A DNA stretch of 64,000 nucleotides from Phlyctochytrium arcticum. Lineage: Eukaryota > Chytridiomycota > Chytridiomycetes > Chytridiales > Chytridiaceae. Positions 27,901 to 38,889 of the stretch are shown here, in pieces. Where the stretch lies: assembly GCA_025602905.1 (NCBI GenBank), contig JAHLKI010000003.1, forward strand, positions 1,550,001 through 1,614,000, read 5' to 3'. A program made the position numbers and the translations under genes. The notes under the pieces were generated by a model that worked only from the letters and a program-made list of their open reading frames with translations, had not been told where the DNA came from and did not search any database. Each line of letters opens with the position of its first letter. The first letter of the stretch is position 1.

Positions 27901-30900
27901 GTTATGTCGCTCTCAAGTCTGACGAAGAGGAGCAGAGCGCTGAAAAAGATGACGATGTGGCTATGGAGCCTCGATCGCGTCCACGACGTTTGATTATGGA
28001 GTTTCTGCGGACGTTTGCTGCTGTGAAAACACCAGCTAAGCTCACAGAAACCGATTCCGCCTACGAGTGCTTCTTGCAATTGCTGGGTTTGGGTAGTCTG
28101 GATATTCAAAAGCTAGCGCTCGACTGTGTCCTCAACTGGCAGCGCGATTTGATTGACCCACAAGCTGGCCAGATCCTTCGCACTCTTACCGACGACAAAA
28201 CGTTCCGATCAACGCTGCTTAGCGCAGACATTGAATTCGATGCTTTCAGAGTATCCGCCCCTCATGCGGACCTGTTTGGATTGATCCTTGGAAAGCTTCT
28301 TTTTGGTAGAATGACGAGCAGACGTGGTCGAAACTCTGCTCGTGCGAATACAGTCTCAAGCGCCATTCTTGCTTACCTCGCTTCTGAATATGGAGTACGC
28401 TTCGTGCTACCCCATTTCCTTGAACTGGTCGTGGTTCCTCTACGCGAGAAAGTTCCGCTATCCCAACATTCTGAGCTGGAGGCACGTCCGGGACCAGAGT
28501 TTGTACAGATGAGGAAGGTCATAGGAGCGCTCACTGTTCTGAGCAAAGTCATCAGTTCACTTGCCAAAAACCTGGAGCCGTTCTCTTCCCTGGTTTTTGA
28601 GGTCCTCAATAACGCTTTCATTCTGGCGCGGTCTCTTACCCCCACTGACGGAACGTTGAACGATAACCATCATGCTAAACAAGTTACCTCCCTGGCACTG
28701 CAGTCAACAATATTGCTCTTCGAAAAGACGTCAGTTGACTTGGCCGACACAGTGGATGCTTTTATAACCAACCTATATGAGCACCTGATAAACCCACGTT
28801 TAGCAAACTTCAGTGTTGAACACACTCAAAACCCCAGCAAACTGCTCAAGCTATTCATATGCTGGTCATCCAAACCTGAGTATATACGGTTTGTTTTCCA
28901 TCAAGGGGACAATGTGCTTCTTTCGGTTCTTGGCGTTCTAGAAAACGACTCAGTCGCCAGTACTGTCGTTTTTGCCATTTTTGACATGCTCGAGTCACTG
29001 ATTGCAAATGAGAGTTTGGACAACTTGGAAAGCCCCTTATGGCGAAATCTGTCGACTATTCTTCGCGGTTTCCGCTGCTGTCTAGAACGTGATGTCAAGA
29101 ATGTAGGAAAGCAACCGATCGCGCGGACCGTCACATGGAAGGTTATCCAGTGTTTGAAAAGTGTTGCTCCTCTGGTTGAAAATTCCACAGAGACCGATAT
29201 CATCCTCGACATTCTACTACCTTTTACGAAGCGTCCTGACAAGACTGTCCCTGAATTTGCCAAAGTAGACATACTCCGAACATTTGCTTTCTTTGTTCCC
29301 AAATTGGACAGTATCCGGCAGGATGGATTCTTGGAATCTAACCGGTATAGGACGATTTCGCACCTGTTTTTGACGCTGCACTCTCGAGAGGGTCGGATTG
29401 AGCTTGCCAACGTTTTCGCCAAATTTTCCGAGATGCAACCAGTACTGCTGCGCACCAATGAATGCGTACAAGGATTGAACGCTTTTTCCAGAAGTCGCTT
29501 GGATGAGCCGGATTTCGACGCACGCTTCAATGCTCTTGAATGGTTGGCAGGGGAACAGGGCGAGTCCTTGTCGCCTGGTCTTTGGATTCCCTTGCTTTAC
29601 AACCTTCTCTTCTTCTTGTTGAGCAAAGATGATTTCTCAATCAGAGCTAGTGCATCCACCGTTTTGGAGAAGTTCATCCAATCAGTGGCGACTGAGGATT
29701 TGAGTACTGTTCACGAAGCCAAGAGTGCCAAGGACGTATCTCTGGGATCTCTCGTTGTCAATCTTATTATTCCCAATCTCCGGCACGGTATAGCATCATT
29801 GGATATTGCCGTTCGACAAGATCATTTGCAAATTCTCGAGCGTATTGTCCTTACTTGCCACACGCTGCCGGATGTTCAAGATATGATGTGTCTTACTGCA
29901 GACGGTGATGATGAGGCCAGTTTCTTCCGCAACATCCATCATATGCAAACACATCGTCGTGCGCGAGCCATGAAACGTTTGGCCGCCGCTGCTGCTGCCG
30001 GGTCTATCGGATCGCGAAATTTGAACGGAATTTTCGTTCCTCTGCTTGTCTCTGTGATATTCGACAAGAATCCTGATCACAATCTCGTCAATGAAGCCAT
30101 CGCCAGCCTCGGTATATGTGCTCAGCAGCTGCAGTGGACCCACTACTACGCCCTTCTGAAACGTCTCAAAGTTAAAGCTTCACGTGCTGTAGACAACGAG
30201 AAGACCATGTTTCGGACAATGAGCATAGTCTTGGAAGCTTTTGCCAAATTTATCGTCACAAGCCCTGAAGTTAAAGCCGATGATGACAACGAATCCGAAG
30301 AGGTGGTGGAAGATGGGGATGACGAACCTGAGACCGAACAAATCTCCATTTCTACGCCGGCAAATGGGAAGGCATCTCGTGTCCTGTTGCAGCAGATTCT
30401 ACCAGATTTGCTCAATACCCTAAGCCAAGCGGACGACGATAACGTTGAGCATCGTATTGTGCTCGGAATCGCTGCTTGCAAAGTACTGAGCAAATTGCCT
30501 CCCTCAGACAGCCAATTGCCGATATCCCGACTTATTGTGACTGTGGTTCTACACCTTCGATCGCGGAAACAAGATGTCAGGGATAGATCTCGGGAGACGC
30601 TCTGTGGCATACTGTCAATTCTTGGAATGCGGCATCTTCATTTCGTTATTCAAGAGATGATGGCCACACTAGCGCGGGGATACCAGAAGCATGTTCTAGT
30701 TTACACCATTCACAACATCTTATCTCAAAGAATTTTGGATTTGAAGGGAAATCTCATGGACGAAACACTCAAAAACATTTGCAATGTTGCTTTGGGTGAC
30801 ATTTTTGGACAAACTGGGCAGGAAAAAGAGATTCAAGGGCTGAAAGGAAAAATGCGGGAAATGAAAGGCTCGAAAGGAAACGATATCTTGGAGATTCTGG

Positions 30901-33209
30901 CTCAATCGGCAACTGTCGGACAAATTTCTGCTTTACTGCTTCCCTTGAAGGAAATTCTTTTCCACGCCAACACCACAGCTATCAGTCGAAAACTGGAGGA
31001 AGCTTTAAAACGCCTTGCGTCAGGACTAAGGTCTAACACGAACTTGAACCAGATGCAGTTGTTGTTGCTAGGACAAAAGCTCTTGCAGGAGTTCCAGCTT
31101 TCAAATGGAGGAAATGAACCCAAGTCGGAAGCAAGTGGCTTGCGCAACATGAAGTGGTTTCACACACACTCCTACGTTTTTGTACAGTTTGGTTTGTGGA
31201 TCATACAAGGACAACTCATGCATGAGACCCGCGCTGGTCTAACCCCGGAACTGGAAGAAATTCTGGCTCAAGTCAACAAGCAGCTGGTCCGCTACCTGAC
31301 TCAAGATCGGGCATCCTTGCGTCTGACTACGGTCCAATTGCTCAATACCATTATTCAGCTCTTACCAGAATCTCTCGCTTCCTACGCCGTTAACCTTGTA
31401 GATCACCACCTCAGCTTTCTCGAATCGTACAAAACTCAACCAGAATTGGCGAACGCGGCGGCTCGCTTCATTGCCTTGGTCCTCCGAAGCTTACCGGATT
31501 TCAAGCTTTCCGCATTCCACACCACCGCATTTTGTACCTTTATAAAAGGACAGATAGCCGTAGGATTGCAGCATGATCAGTTGGCCTGTCTCAATCTCTT
31601 GCGCGAGCTCCTCGGTCGCAAATGTCTGGTCAGTGACATTTTCGAAATCATGGATGATGTTGGTCGCGCGATGGTCACAAGCTCTGCGGATCAAGTTCGT
31701 GTTAGGTGTCAGCTGCTGTTCATGCAATATTTGTTGAGCTATCCGATTGGAACTGCACGGTTACGAAAGCAAATAGCGTCGCTTGTGCACAATCTCAGCT
31801 ACAATGGGCAAGGCGGTCGGATTTCGGTGCTCAAAACTATCGGCGGGTTGTTGCAAAATTTGACGCCTGAAACAATTGCAGAATATGTTGAGGCTGTTTT
31901 CCTCGCCCTGTGCAATACCCTAGTGGAGGATGAGTCCCCACAATGCCGTAAATTGGCCGGAGAAAACCTGACATTGACGATCAAAGCATGCGACGAGAAC
32001 ACACTCGCTAAGTTGAAGCAAGTTACTACCCACTGGTTTCAACAAGAAAACAAGGTTCTAGTCCGTGTAGCCGCGCAGGTTTCCATGTACTTTATCGCCG
32101 ACGACACTGCTACGATGAACGGTTGGACTAAGCAGTATATCCCTCTCCTCGAGAGGACATTACTCAGCACGTGCTCAACAGTTAGATCTGATGAGGAGTT
32201 TGCGGAGGATTGGAGGCTCGGGTACCAGTGCTTGGGGACTTTGGAAAGAGTGTTTGGTGACCATCCCCAACTACTGGAAATCACAGAGTCAAATCGAATT
32301 TGGGAAACGATTGTGGACATTATGAACTATCCGCACGCTTGGATTCGTTTGTCTTGCAACCGGCTTCTCGGACTCTTATTCACCTTCTTGGACACGTCCT
32401 CCACCCCATCACTGTATACCGATACCACGCATATTTTACTGCGCCGAAAGTACTCGGTCCGGAAATTGACAAATAGGCTCTGTGGACAATTGACTATTGG
32501 CATGACGGAGGACTTTGCAGCACAAGTACACAAGAACCTGTTGTTCTTGACCAAATGCCTTGTCTGTTGTGAAACCCAGCAGTCGTCAGAGGACCCAGAC
32601 AATGATAATCCCCTCTTACCCCTCATTTTCACCGAGCTTTCAAATACGGTCAAAATCCTTGCTGAAAAATGTGATTTTATTTTGGTAAGTATTGAATGTC
32701 AATTCGGAGAATGTTTTGCATTGGAGACTAAGAATCTTCCTCCCCATTAGCTACAAACAGTTTTGCAGTGGTATGCAGCGGCAAATCCCTTACTCTCAGT
32801 GGCTGACAAGAAAACATACTTGCCGTCAATGCTGCGCACCATGAATCGAATTTCTGTGGCGGCCACGCGACCAGAAGGTAAGAGTCTATCATCCAATTCA
32901 AAATCGATAAATTTCTGAGCATCTCCTTTAGATCCAATACATGGCGTCATCCGTGAGGTGAGGGACGCTTTATCGGGCAGTATTGAGAACCCCACTGTGG
33001 GCCAGGAGCACTTCCTCAACACGGACCACGAGATTCTTAACGAAGCAAAGAATAAGCGGGAAGCCCGTAGGAGTCAACAAAAAGCAGCTGCAATTACCCA
33101 GTCTGGCGAGGTTGCAAAGCGAAAGATCCAACGAAATTTGAATAAGCGGAAACGGATCAAGGAAATCAGCGCACAGCATAAAAGCTGGAAACAGAAGCGC
33201 GTGTCTTGA
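24903..33209 (+). CDS. UTP20: UTP20/DRIM-type U3 snoRNP (SSU processome) component
   Basis: UTP20 is a giant HEAT/ARM-repeat protein of the small-subunit processome needed for 18S rRNA maturation. The gene starts at 24903 (in-frame ATG also at 24912), with exons 24903-24971, 25023-25103, 25162-25536, 25590-25669 and 25726 onward. A single exon of about 6 kb from near 26700 to 32683 holds most of the repeats. Family features include DLQDDFSPYNKDFLVALTPI near the N-terminus, EMMATLARGYQKHVLVYTIH in the conserved middle, and a very basic C-terminal tail (AKRKIQRNLNKRKRIKE) ending at TGA 33209. Estimated length is about 2,600 residues, as expected for the family. An acidic insert lies near 30280-30340. 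Its 3' end faces the Fanzor element. Confidence 0.9.
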
Positions 33210-33279
33210 GGAGAGCGCTTTCACCATTCTATCACCATCATTTCTTGTACAGTATTTCCTTTAGCGTTTTTCTTTTTAA

Positions 33280-33291
33280 TTTATTCCTCTA
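33280..33291. repeat. Left copy of 12-bp direct repeat flanking the Fanzor element
   Basis: tttattcctcta is identical to 36806-36817. It may be a target-site duplication, or part of an AT-rich terminus. Confidence 0.55.
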
Positions 33292-33440
33292 CAAGTAATG
33301 AAGGAGTGCTTTCGCACGTCCAAACAACAGAGGTAATGTCCGCACGCACAACAACAGAGGTTGTGAGTTACGGTGTGAGCACGGCAGGTACCCGACTCGG
33401 AAACTATAAAGCTATCTATGGGAAACCAACTACAGCTAAC
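33292..33440 (-). ncRNA. Candidate Fanzor guide (omega/fRNA) scaffold region
   Basis: TnpB and Fanzor guide RNAs derive from the 3' end of the element, read in the sense of the gene, with the guide supplied by flanking DNA. Read on the minus strand, this 150-nt tract between the Fanzor stop and the element end ends in a hairpin at 33321-33303. Its stem pairs GGAcGTGC with GCACTCC (one bulged C) and is closed by a GAAA tetraloop. A second stem (CACAAC/GTTGTG, loop 7) sits at 33347-33365. An 11-nt tail then leads to the boundary, so the native guide would begin at about 33291 with tagaggaataaa. The scaffold may extend upstream into the coding region. Position and structure support the call; transcription is unproven. 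Confidence 0.5.
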
Positions 33441-36106
33441 GTGTAAAAACCAAAGGGCGCCCATTTCCAGCCAACTCGGAACTGACAATCTTGACCATGT
33501 TGCGGGTGCTGAGGACGTCGCGGTTGTACAGCTTCATGACGATCGGTTGCGGCTGTCCAGAGACTGTGACAATTTGAGGCGTCCAGGATTGCTCAATACA
33601 TTGTAGGTTGGGACAACCCAGCAATCCATAGACCGTCTCAAGGTCATTGCCCCGCCATGGGCGCGAACTTGGGCGTTTGCGGAAGCCTGAAATCAGCCTA
33701 CCTTCACACTTGATGCAGCGCGAAGAGGTCCGGTATTCATCCAGCAGGAAGCATGGGATGTGGTGTTGCGCGAAGAGCTTCCGGAACCCCACCGTCTTCG
33801 TCGACGTCTGGAACCGCATGGTGTGTCCAGCATCGTTCCAGTCGCCCATCACCACGCTGAAATGTTTGCCGTACTTACTCCGCATGTTTCTGATCAACTT
33901 GGCTTCCGACGCCTGCCGTAGAGAATAAGACAGAAGGCGTACTTGAATGTGCCATGGGCGGCTGTAGAATGGCTGTAGGGTAGGAGTGGCGGCCTGGACG
34001 TCGATCAGATTTTCTGCAAAATTGTTAACGTCCATGCTTTTATGGGTCGGGATCGCTGACTCGATCTGAGCCACTCCCGCTTGCGCTTTCTTTGCTTCCC
34101 GTTTCTTTCGAATGACGTTCGACTTTGTTTCGAACCTTCTTTGCATCGAAGTGTAACGAAAGGGGATTTGTCTGTTGAGATCGCGACAAAAGAGGAGGTC
34201 GCGTTTGTTGGGATCGATAACAACGACGTTGGGGGCTTGGCGAAGCTCGTCTAGATGGTTTTGAAAATACAGCTGCTGCAGCTCGTTCCTCAGCGCCTGC
34301 TTAGATTTCCGCATCTTCTTGTAGCCATATCGCAGCCCGGGTTCTTTGAAGTGCACAGAAGCAGCATGTCCATCGGTGCTAATGGAAAAATCAAATTCCA
34401 GCCCAAGACGACGGCGGTGCTTGAATATCTTGTTATTCAGGCGAAGCACACGATTCCACAGATTTCGCTTGCGCACGACAGTCCATTTACCCCGCATTTG
34501 TGAAGGCCGCATCCCAAGAATACTAAGGGCCAAGATCTTGGTGTCGATTCGCACATGAGATTGTACCCAGGAGCGGCGAAGCGGAACTGCTTGGAATAGC
34601 CGCAACCCATGTTGTTCGTACAGTGTGGAGAGCCTACAATAAGAACCCAAGTAGGCAAGAGGGTTGGCGACAGTGGAGTATTGCAGGCACTCGGTTTGCA
34701 CGGGGATTATTCCCCACAGTTCAGTCAAGACTTCAGACTCGAGCGTCGTCAGACCATCCAGTTCATCCTCCTCCGGATCTTCCTCCAAAGTAGCCAATTG
34801 TTTGAAACGACGTAGACGCCCATAAAATATATCGAGTTGATTTCCCCCATCCGCCAAATCCTTGAGCGCCTGAACTGTTCCTTGCACGTCCAGTCGCACA
34901 TTGATGTAGCGCAAATACATTTGCATGAAATGCTCCTTGACGTTGACGGTCAGATTGGTCAAGATGCTGTCACCAGTGTAGTGGGCAGTTTGTTGGTCGT
35001 TCGGCAGGTTGCAGTGGTCAAAATCGAAAATAGTACAGTATCCTTCGACATACGGCCAGAGCTCCTCCTTTATGGCAATTTTATGTTGGGTCCTAGGTTG
35101 ATATGCTTGTCCCTTATTCAGTAGTTGGAATATAGCGTAAATATGCTCCTTAGTGAGGATGGTAAAATCTTGGGGACTGGTTTTGTGGCATAGGTAGTAC
35201 TCGAGACAATACGTAGTGTGCTTGGCAAGGAGATGTACAGTCTGAATAAACTGGTTGATCTGAGTCAGATGGGTTACTTGGCCAATTTGATCCCGAATAA
35301 TTCGATGTAATGCGCATTTAGTTGTTGAGTGGGTTTCTGGTGGATGGTGCGGCGGGTTGGAAGCGGCGGATGATGGAGAAGGAGACGAGGGTTGCGATGA
35401 GAGCGGTGTTGATGGCGGCGTTGAATCGGACTCATGTTCGCTGTGGCTTTCAGAGTCTTCGTGAACAACAGGTGCATTCGACGGTCCCGCAGAAGCGGAT
35501 GACATGTTGCCTTGAACTGTTGCCGCGGATGTGCCTGAAAGTACAGACCTTGACTCTTCACCCATCGCGCCAGTCCGTTCCGCAATTTGACGTTGCATTT
35601 TCTTTTTCTCTGCTGGAGATTTGCCGTGTAATAAGCATGGTTTTGCCGTCGTGCGGTAGTGGATGGCTATCCCATTGTTGCTGGGATCAAGAAGGTAACA
35701 TTTACATGGGCACTTCTGGTGCTCTGTAATGTAAAATCAGTTCTCTGTAAGTTTAAGTTTCAAATTAGTTGCTCGCCAACACTTACTTTTCTTTTGGGCA
35801 ATTTCTGGTGAAAGAGATTGGAGGCGCAGACGCTTTCTACGCTTTGGCCCTAATAAAAAATTTTCATGAGTCGGTTGGCTGAAAGCTGTAACGAAAGAAA
35901 AGTCTGTAGGCACCCATTGATTCTTCATCTAAGCGCTTCGCGAGTTGTTGCGCAAGTTGCGCGTCAGCATTGAGCTGTTCAATAGGTGTGGAAGTGGTGG
36001 GGGGTGGGGGTTTTTGAGAAGTGCTGGGCCATTTTCCTTTCGCGAATCGTCTCACGCAAGCGGGGTCCCGGCAGTGCCCCCATGGTTTATGATGGGGACA
36101 CTGCAT
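33436..36106 (-). CDS. Fanzor: eukaryotic TnpB-like RNA-guided nuclease
   Basis: Fanzors are eukaryotic relatives of TnpB/Cas12 that use an element-encoded guide RNA to cut DNA with a RuvC domain. I splice three exons: 36106-35914, 35849-35787 and 35723-33436. The introns are 64 and 63 nt with GT-AG ends, the phases are consistent, and the total is exactly 848 codons including the stop. The RuvC-I aspartate lies in VVVIDPNKRD (about residue 589 of 847). RuvC-II is VVMGDWNDAGHT. A zinc-ribbon segment starts EYRTSSRCIKCEGRL near residue 750. The RuvC-III aspartate is in LYNRDVLSTRNM (about 821). All expected acidic positions appear intact, so the enzyme may be active. The N-terminus has two Cys/His clusters (MQCPHHKPWGHCRDPAC and HQKCPCKCY...CLLHG) and a Ser/Pro-rich linker, which are unusual. 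The start codon could be further upstream, because the ATG lies close to a possible splice acceptor. Confidence 0.88.
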
Positions 36107-36805
36107 ATCGGTAAAGAATCGGAAGAAACGGGGGATGAGAGAAACGCTGAATGGTATATACCGGCGGTGGACGCTCTCTTTGTATAGCGAAATGTAGTGT
36201 GTGAGTAAAAACTCGGATGTATTACTTCGGGGAGCACTCAAGGCTCCCATTATATACAGGAAACATAGGCATGACAATGATGTAGGAAATGCTGTGCGAG
36301 CGGCCGAGGGTAACCGTGTGATCGTGTTCATGGTGTTCAGGGATGAGACAGCTGTCAGTGGCAGACGCGACACTATCGTAGCCATTCTTGTCAGTGTGAA
36401 CTATGTTTGCTTGTTGTGAATATTCGTGTTGGTTTAACGGTTATGTGTATTGGTAAACCGCTAATCACTAAAGGGGGAGTGCGGTCTCCCTCGACATATA
36501 TTCTAGTACAACTACAAAACTAATCTCCACGCAAAGACTGTCAAGACTAATTACAGTGATGACTGGACAGAACCTTAGCGGACTTGTGAAGACCGGCGGG
36601 ACGAAAGCGGACGAAAGCGTAGTAATTTGTGGACAGAATAGGCCAGAAGGCTCGGAAAAATCTGGCAACAGGCTCGTTGGAAAGACAGGAAGCAAGAGTA
36701 CCGTCAATAAAATCAGCATTAAATTTGAAAGGTAGGGAAAGGACAGACGTCGTTTGAAAGACAGAGCAAGAAACGGAAAGACTATGAAAACGGACAGGTC
36801 ACTCC
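36107..36805. other. 5' non-coding part of the Fanzor element
   Basis: About 700 bp upstream of the Fanzor start, inside the inferred boundary. It contains a hairpin-like tract gggagcactcaaggctccc near 36229-36247, a ggttta/taaacc inverted pair near 36431-36458, and a stem-forming ggggagtgcggtctccc near 36475-36491 that echoes the element's left end (ggagtgc). TATA-like tatatac sequences occur near 36150 and 36252. No coding frame is convincing. Confidence 0.45.
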
Positions 36806-36817
36806 TTTATTCCTCTA
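36806..36817. repeat. Right copy of 12-bp direct repeat flanking the Fanzor element
   Basis: Identical to 33280-33291. Reading the minus strand, the four bases CATA end two bases upstream of this repeat (36820-36823). Confidence 0.55.
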
Positions 36818-36863
36818 TTTATGTAACTAGCCGCACGCAATAACACTATCTACATTATTTACG

Positions 36864-38758
36864 CTACATACTGAGAATCTGTCTTGGCAGTACGGACTGG
36901 ATGGTGGCATGCAAGGCTTGCGAGTCCACCTTGTGAATCTCTCCAGTCTGCCGCACGTGAACTTCTATAAATCCAGTTTTCGTAAAATCTTTGCCGAGTA
37001 CAATCGAATACGGAACACCCAGTAATTTGGCGAAACGCAGTTTGCCTCCGATACCCGCTCCCGTTCGATCATCCAGTACAACCCTGTCTTCCCCGAGAAG
37101 GGTTTCGAGCTTTTCGTACATGGCATGTGCTACCTCATCATTCAAGTCTCCTGGTGAGTATATGATGTTCGCAGCGTATGGCGCAAGGGCCAGCGGCCAT
37201 TTAAGTCCATCCTTGTCGTGGTTTGCTTCTACAATGGCGGGCAACATGCGAGAAATACCGATACCGTAGCAGCCCATAAAGATGGGCTGTACTTCATTGG
37301 AAGAGTTTTTGAAGGTCGCATTCAATGGCATGGAATATTTTGTCCCCAAGAGGAACGTATGACCAATTTCGATGGCGCGAGAGGTTTCAAGGAGTCCGAC
37401 ATCTTCGTACGACAATTCTGAGCAGGAGGCACAAGCATCGCCAGCCTCAATCAGCACGAAATCACCGATATTTGCCTCGCCATTGTAGTGACAACTATGA
37501 TCCACAAAGATAAGATCAGCTGGACAAGCGGTACTCCCGTTTGATGGTGATTCCAGCTTGATAGTAGTGTTTACAAGTTTGCGATGCTTTTGAAGTTTCA
37601 AGAGGTTGACTTGCCGGCCAGCCGGCAGAATGATTTTACCAGTTGTAACTTTGCCAGATTCCTCTTGTACACTGAATGGAACGGTTTGCTGATTCGATGA
37701 TTCCCCAAGTTCAGACGGGAGAACTCCAACTCCAGTCTCAACGTTGGCAACATATGAGCATTTATTACATGTCAAGACTGAATCTTCGCCCACTACAACA
37801 ATACCACCCTAGTCAAATCGAAAAACCATGTATGCGTGTATGCGAAGACTGCGACACACTTACCACTTGAAGTAAACAGATATTCGTGAGAGACACTTCC
37901 CCCAATACTTCCACTATCAGCATTTGCAGCCACAAACGGAACCCCAATCTGCGTGAAAATACGATCATAGGCTGCCCGAACTTCCTCGTACGTCTTCCGT
38001 GCTTCTGCTTCTGATGTATCAAAGGTGTAGAGATCTTTCATTATAAACTCCCGAGCTCTGAGAAGACCAGATCGCGGCCGAGCTTCGTCTCGATACTTTC
38101 TGCCTATGCGGGACTCAGTCAAAGTTCGCAGCAACGGGCCAAAGTAAACATACCAATTTGATAAAGACGGAGTGGAAGATCACGATATGATGAGACCTCA
38201 GCAGCCACCAATGCTGTGATTTCCTCTTCGTGCGTTGGCGAGAGACAAAATTCAGTCCCTTTGCGATCGTGAAGCGTGAATAGCTATGAGAGGGCATCAG
38301 TTTGTTCCCATGATGCTCTTGAGATTCGATTATGAAATTGTACCTCGCCCCCCGTGTTCCATCGTTTTGTCTTATGCCAATTTTTGGATGACAGCAAACA
38401 TGGAAGGGCGACTCGTTGAGCGCCTATTTACACAACTGGCCAGTCATTAAATCTTTCATCATACCCGGAACGACACAGTCTATCCTACCTACGGACGCCA
38501 TTTCGCGGGAAATGAGCTTTTCCAAACGCTCAAGAGTCCGAACGGCTAATGGGAGCATGCTATATATCCCTGCCCCTCCAGACTAAAGCAGCTTTATTCG
38601 ATATGGAAGTACTGAATGTATTAACCGACTCTTCTGACCTGGCGAATGAATCCAGCGCTGAGAAGAAGTTTTAAGCTTGGAGCCGCCGTCTTTGGAAAAG
38701 CTCCATCTTGTCGTGTATGGGGAACCCATATCTTTGATAAGCGGTTATAGAAACTCAT
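36864..38758 (-). CDS. Prolyl-tRNA synthetase, bacterial-type (probably mitochondrial)
   Basis: This class II aminoacyl-tRNA synthetase charges tRNA-Pro. It is of the bacterial/mitochondrial type rather than the eukaryotic cytosolic type. The start at 38758 gives [20 protein letters not shown], a basic presequence-like leader. Later exons encode [20 protein letters not shown] and [18 protein letters not shown], then [14 protein letters not shown], motif 2 ([32 protein letters not shown]) and the motif 3 region ([16 protein letters not shown]). The anticodon-binding domain follows ([43 protein letters not shown]). A CxxC pair (CNKC) and a second Cys pair (CASC) lie in the insertion region. The gene has about five introns. 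It converges with UTP20 across the Fanzor insertion. Confidence 0.92.
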
Positions 38759-38889
38759 GGCGTATCTGCCGTGATCTTTGCCGTGTGTTGCCGAGTCTCC
38801 AAATTTTCCAGCTCCGCTTCTTCCGAATCTCAATTGGGCTCTCATGGACTGGTGGCACAGCCACCAGCCGGTCTTTGCGATTCTCAGGC

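Larger units (their letters stand above)
33280..36817 (-). mobile_element. Fanzor transposon-like element with flanking direct repeats
   Basis: The element contains one Fanzor gene and is flanked by a 12-bp direct repeat, tttattcctcta, at 33280-33291 and 36806-36817. This may be a target-site duplication. Just inside, the ends also show an imperfect inverted match: tacaagtaatgaaggagtg (33290-33308) against the complement of 36800-36817, with aaggagtg shared exactly. The element lies precisely between the convergent stops of UTP20 (33209) and prolyl-tRNA synthetase (36864). Removing it restores a convergent spacer of roughly 130 bp, typical of this window. Boundaries are inferred, and the direct-repeat and inverted-repeat readings overlap by a few bases. 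Confidence 0.65.

Noticed and set aside
36468..36719. Minus-strand hydrophobic open frame in the 5' part of the Fanzor element
   Set aside because: No conserved features or splice signals, and it sits in hairpin-rich non-coding DNA.
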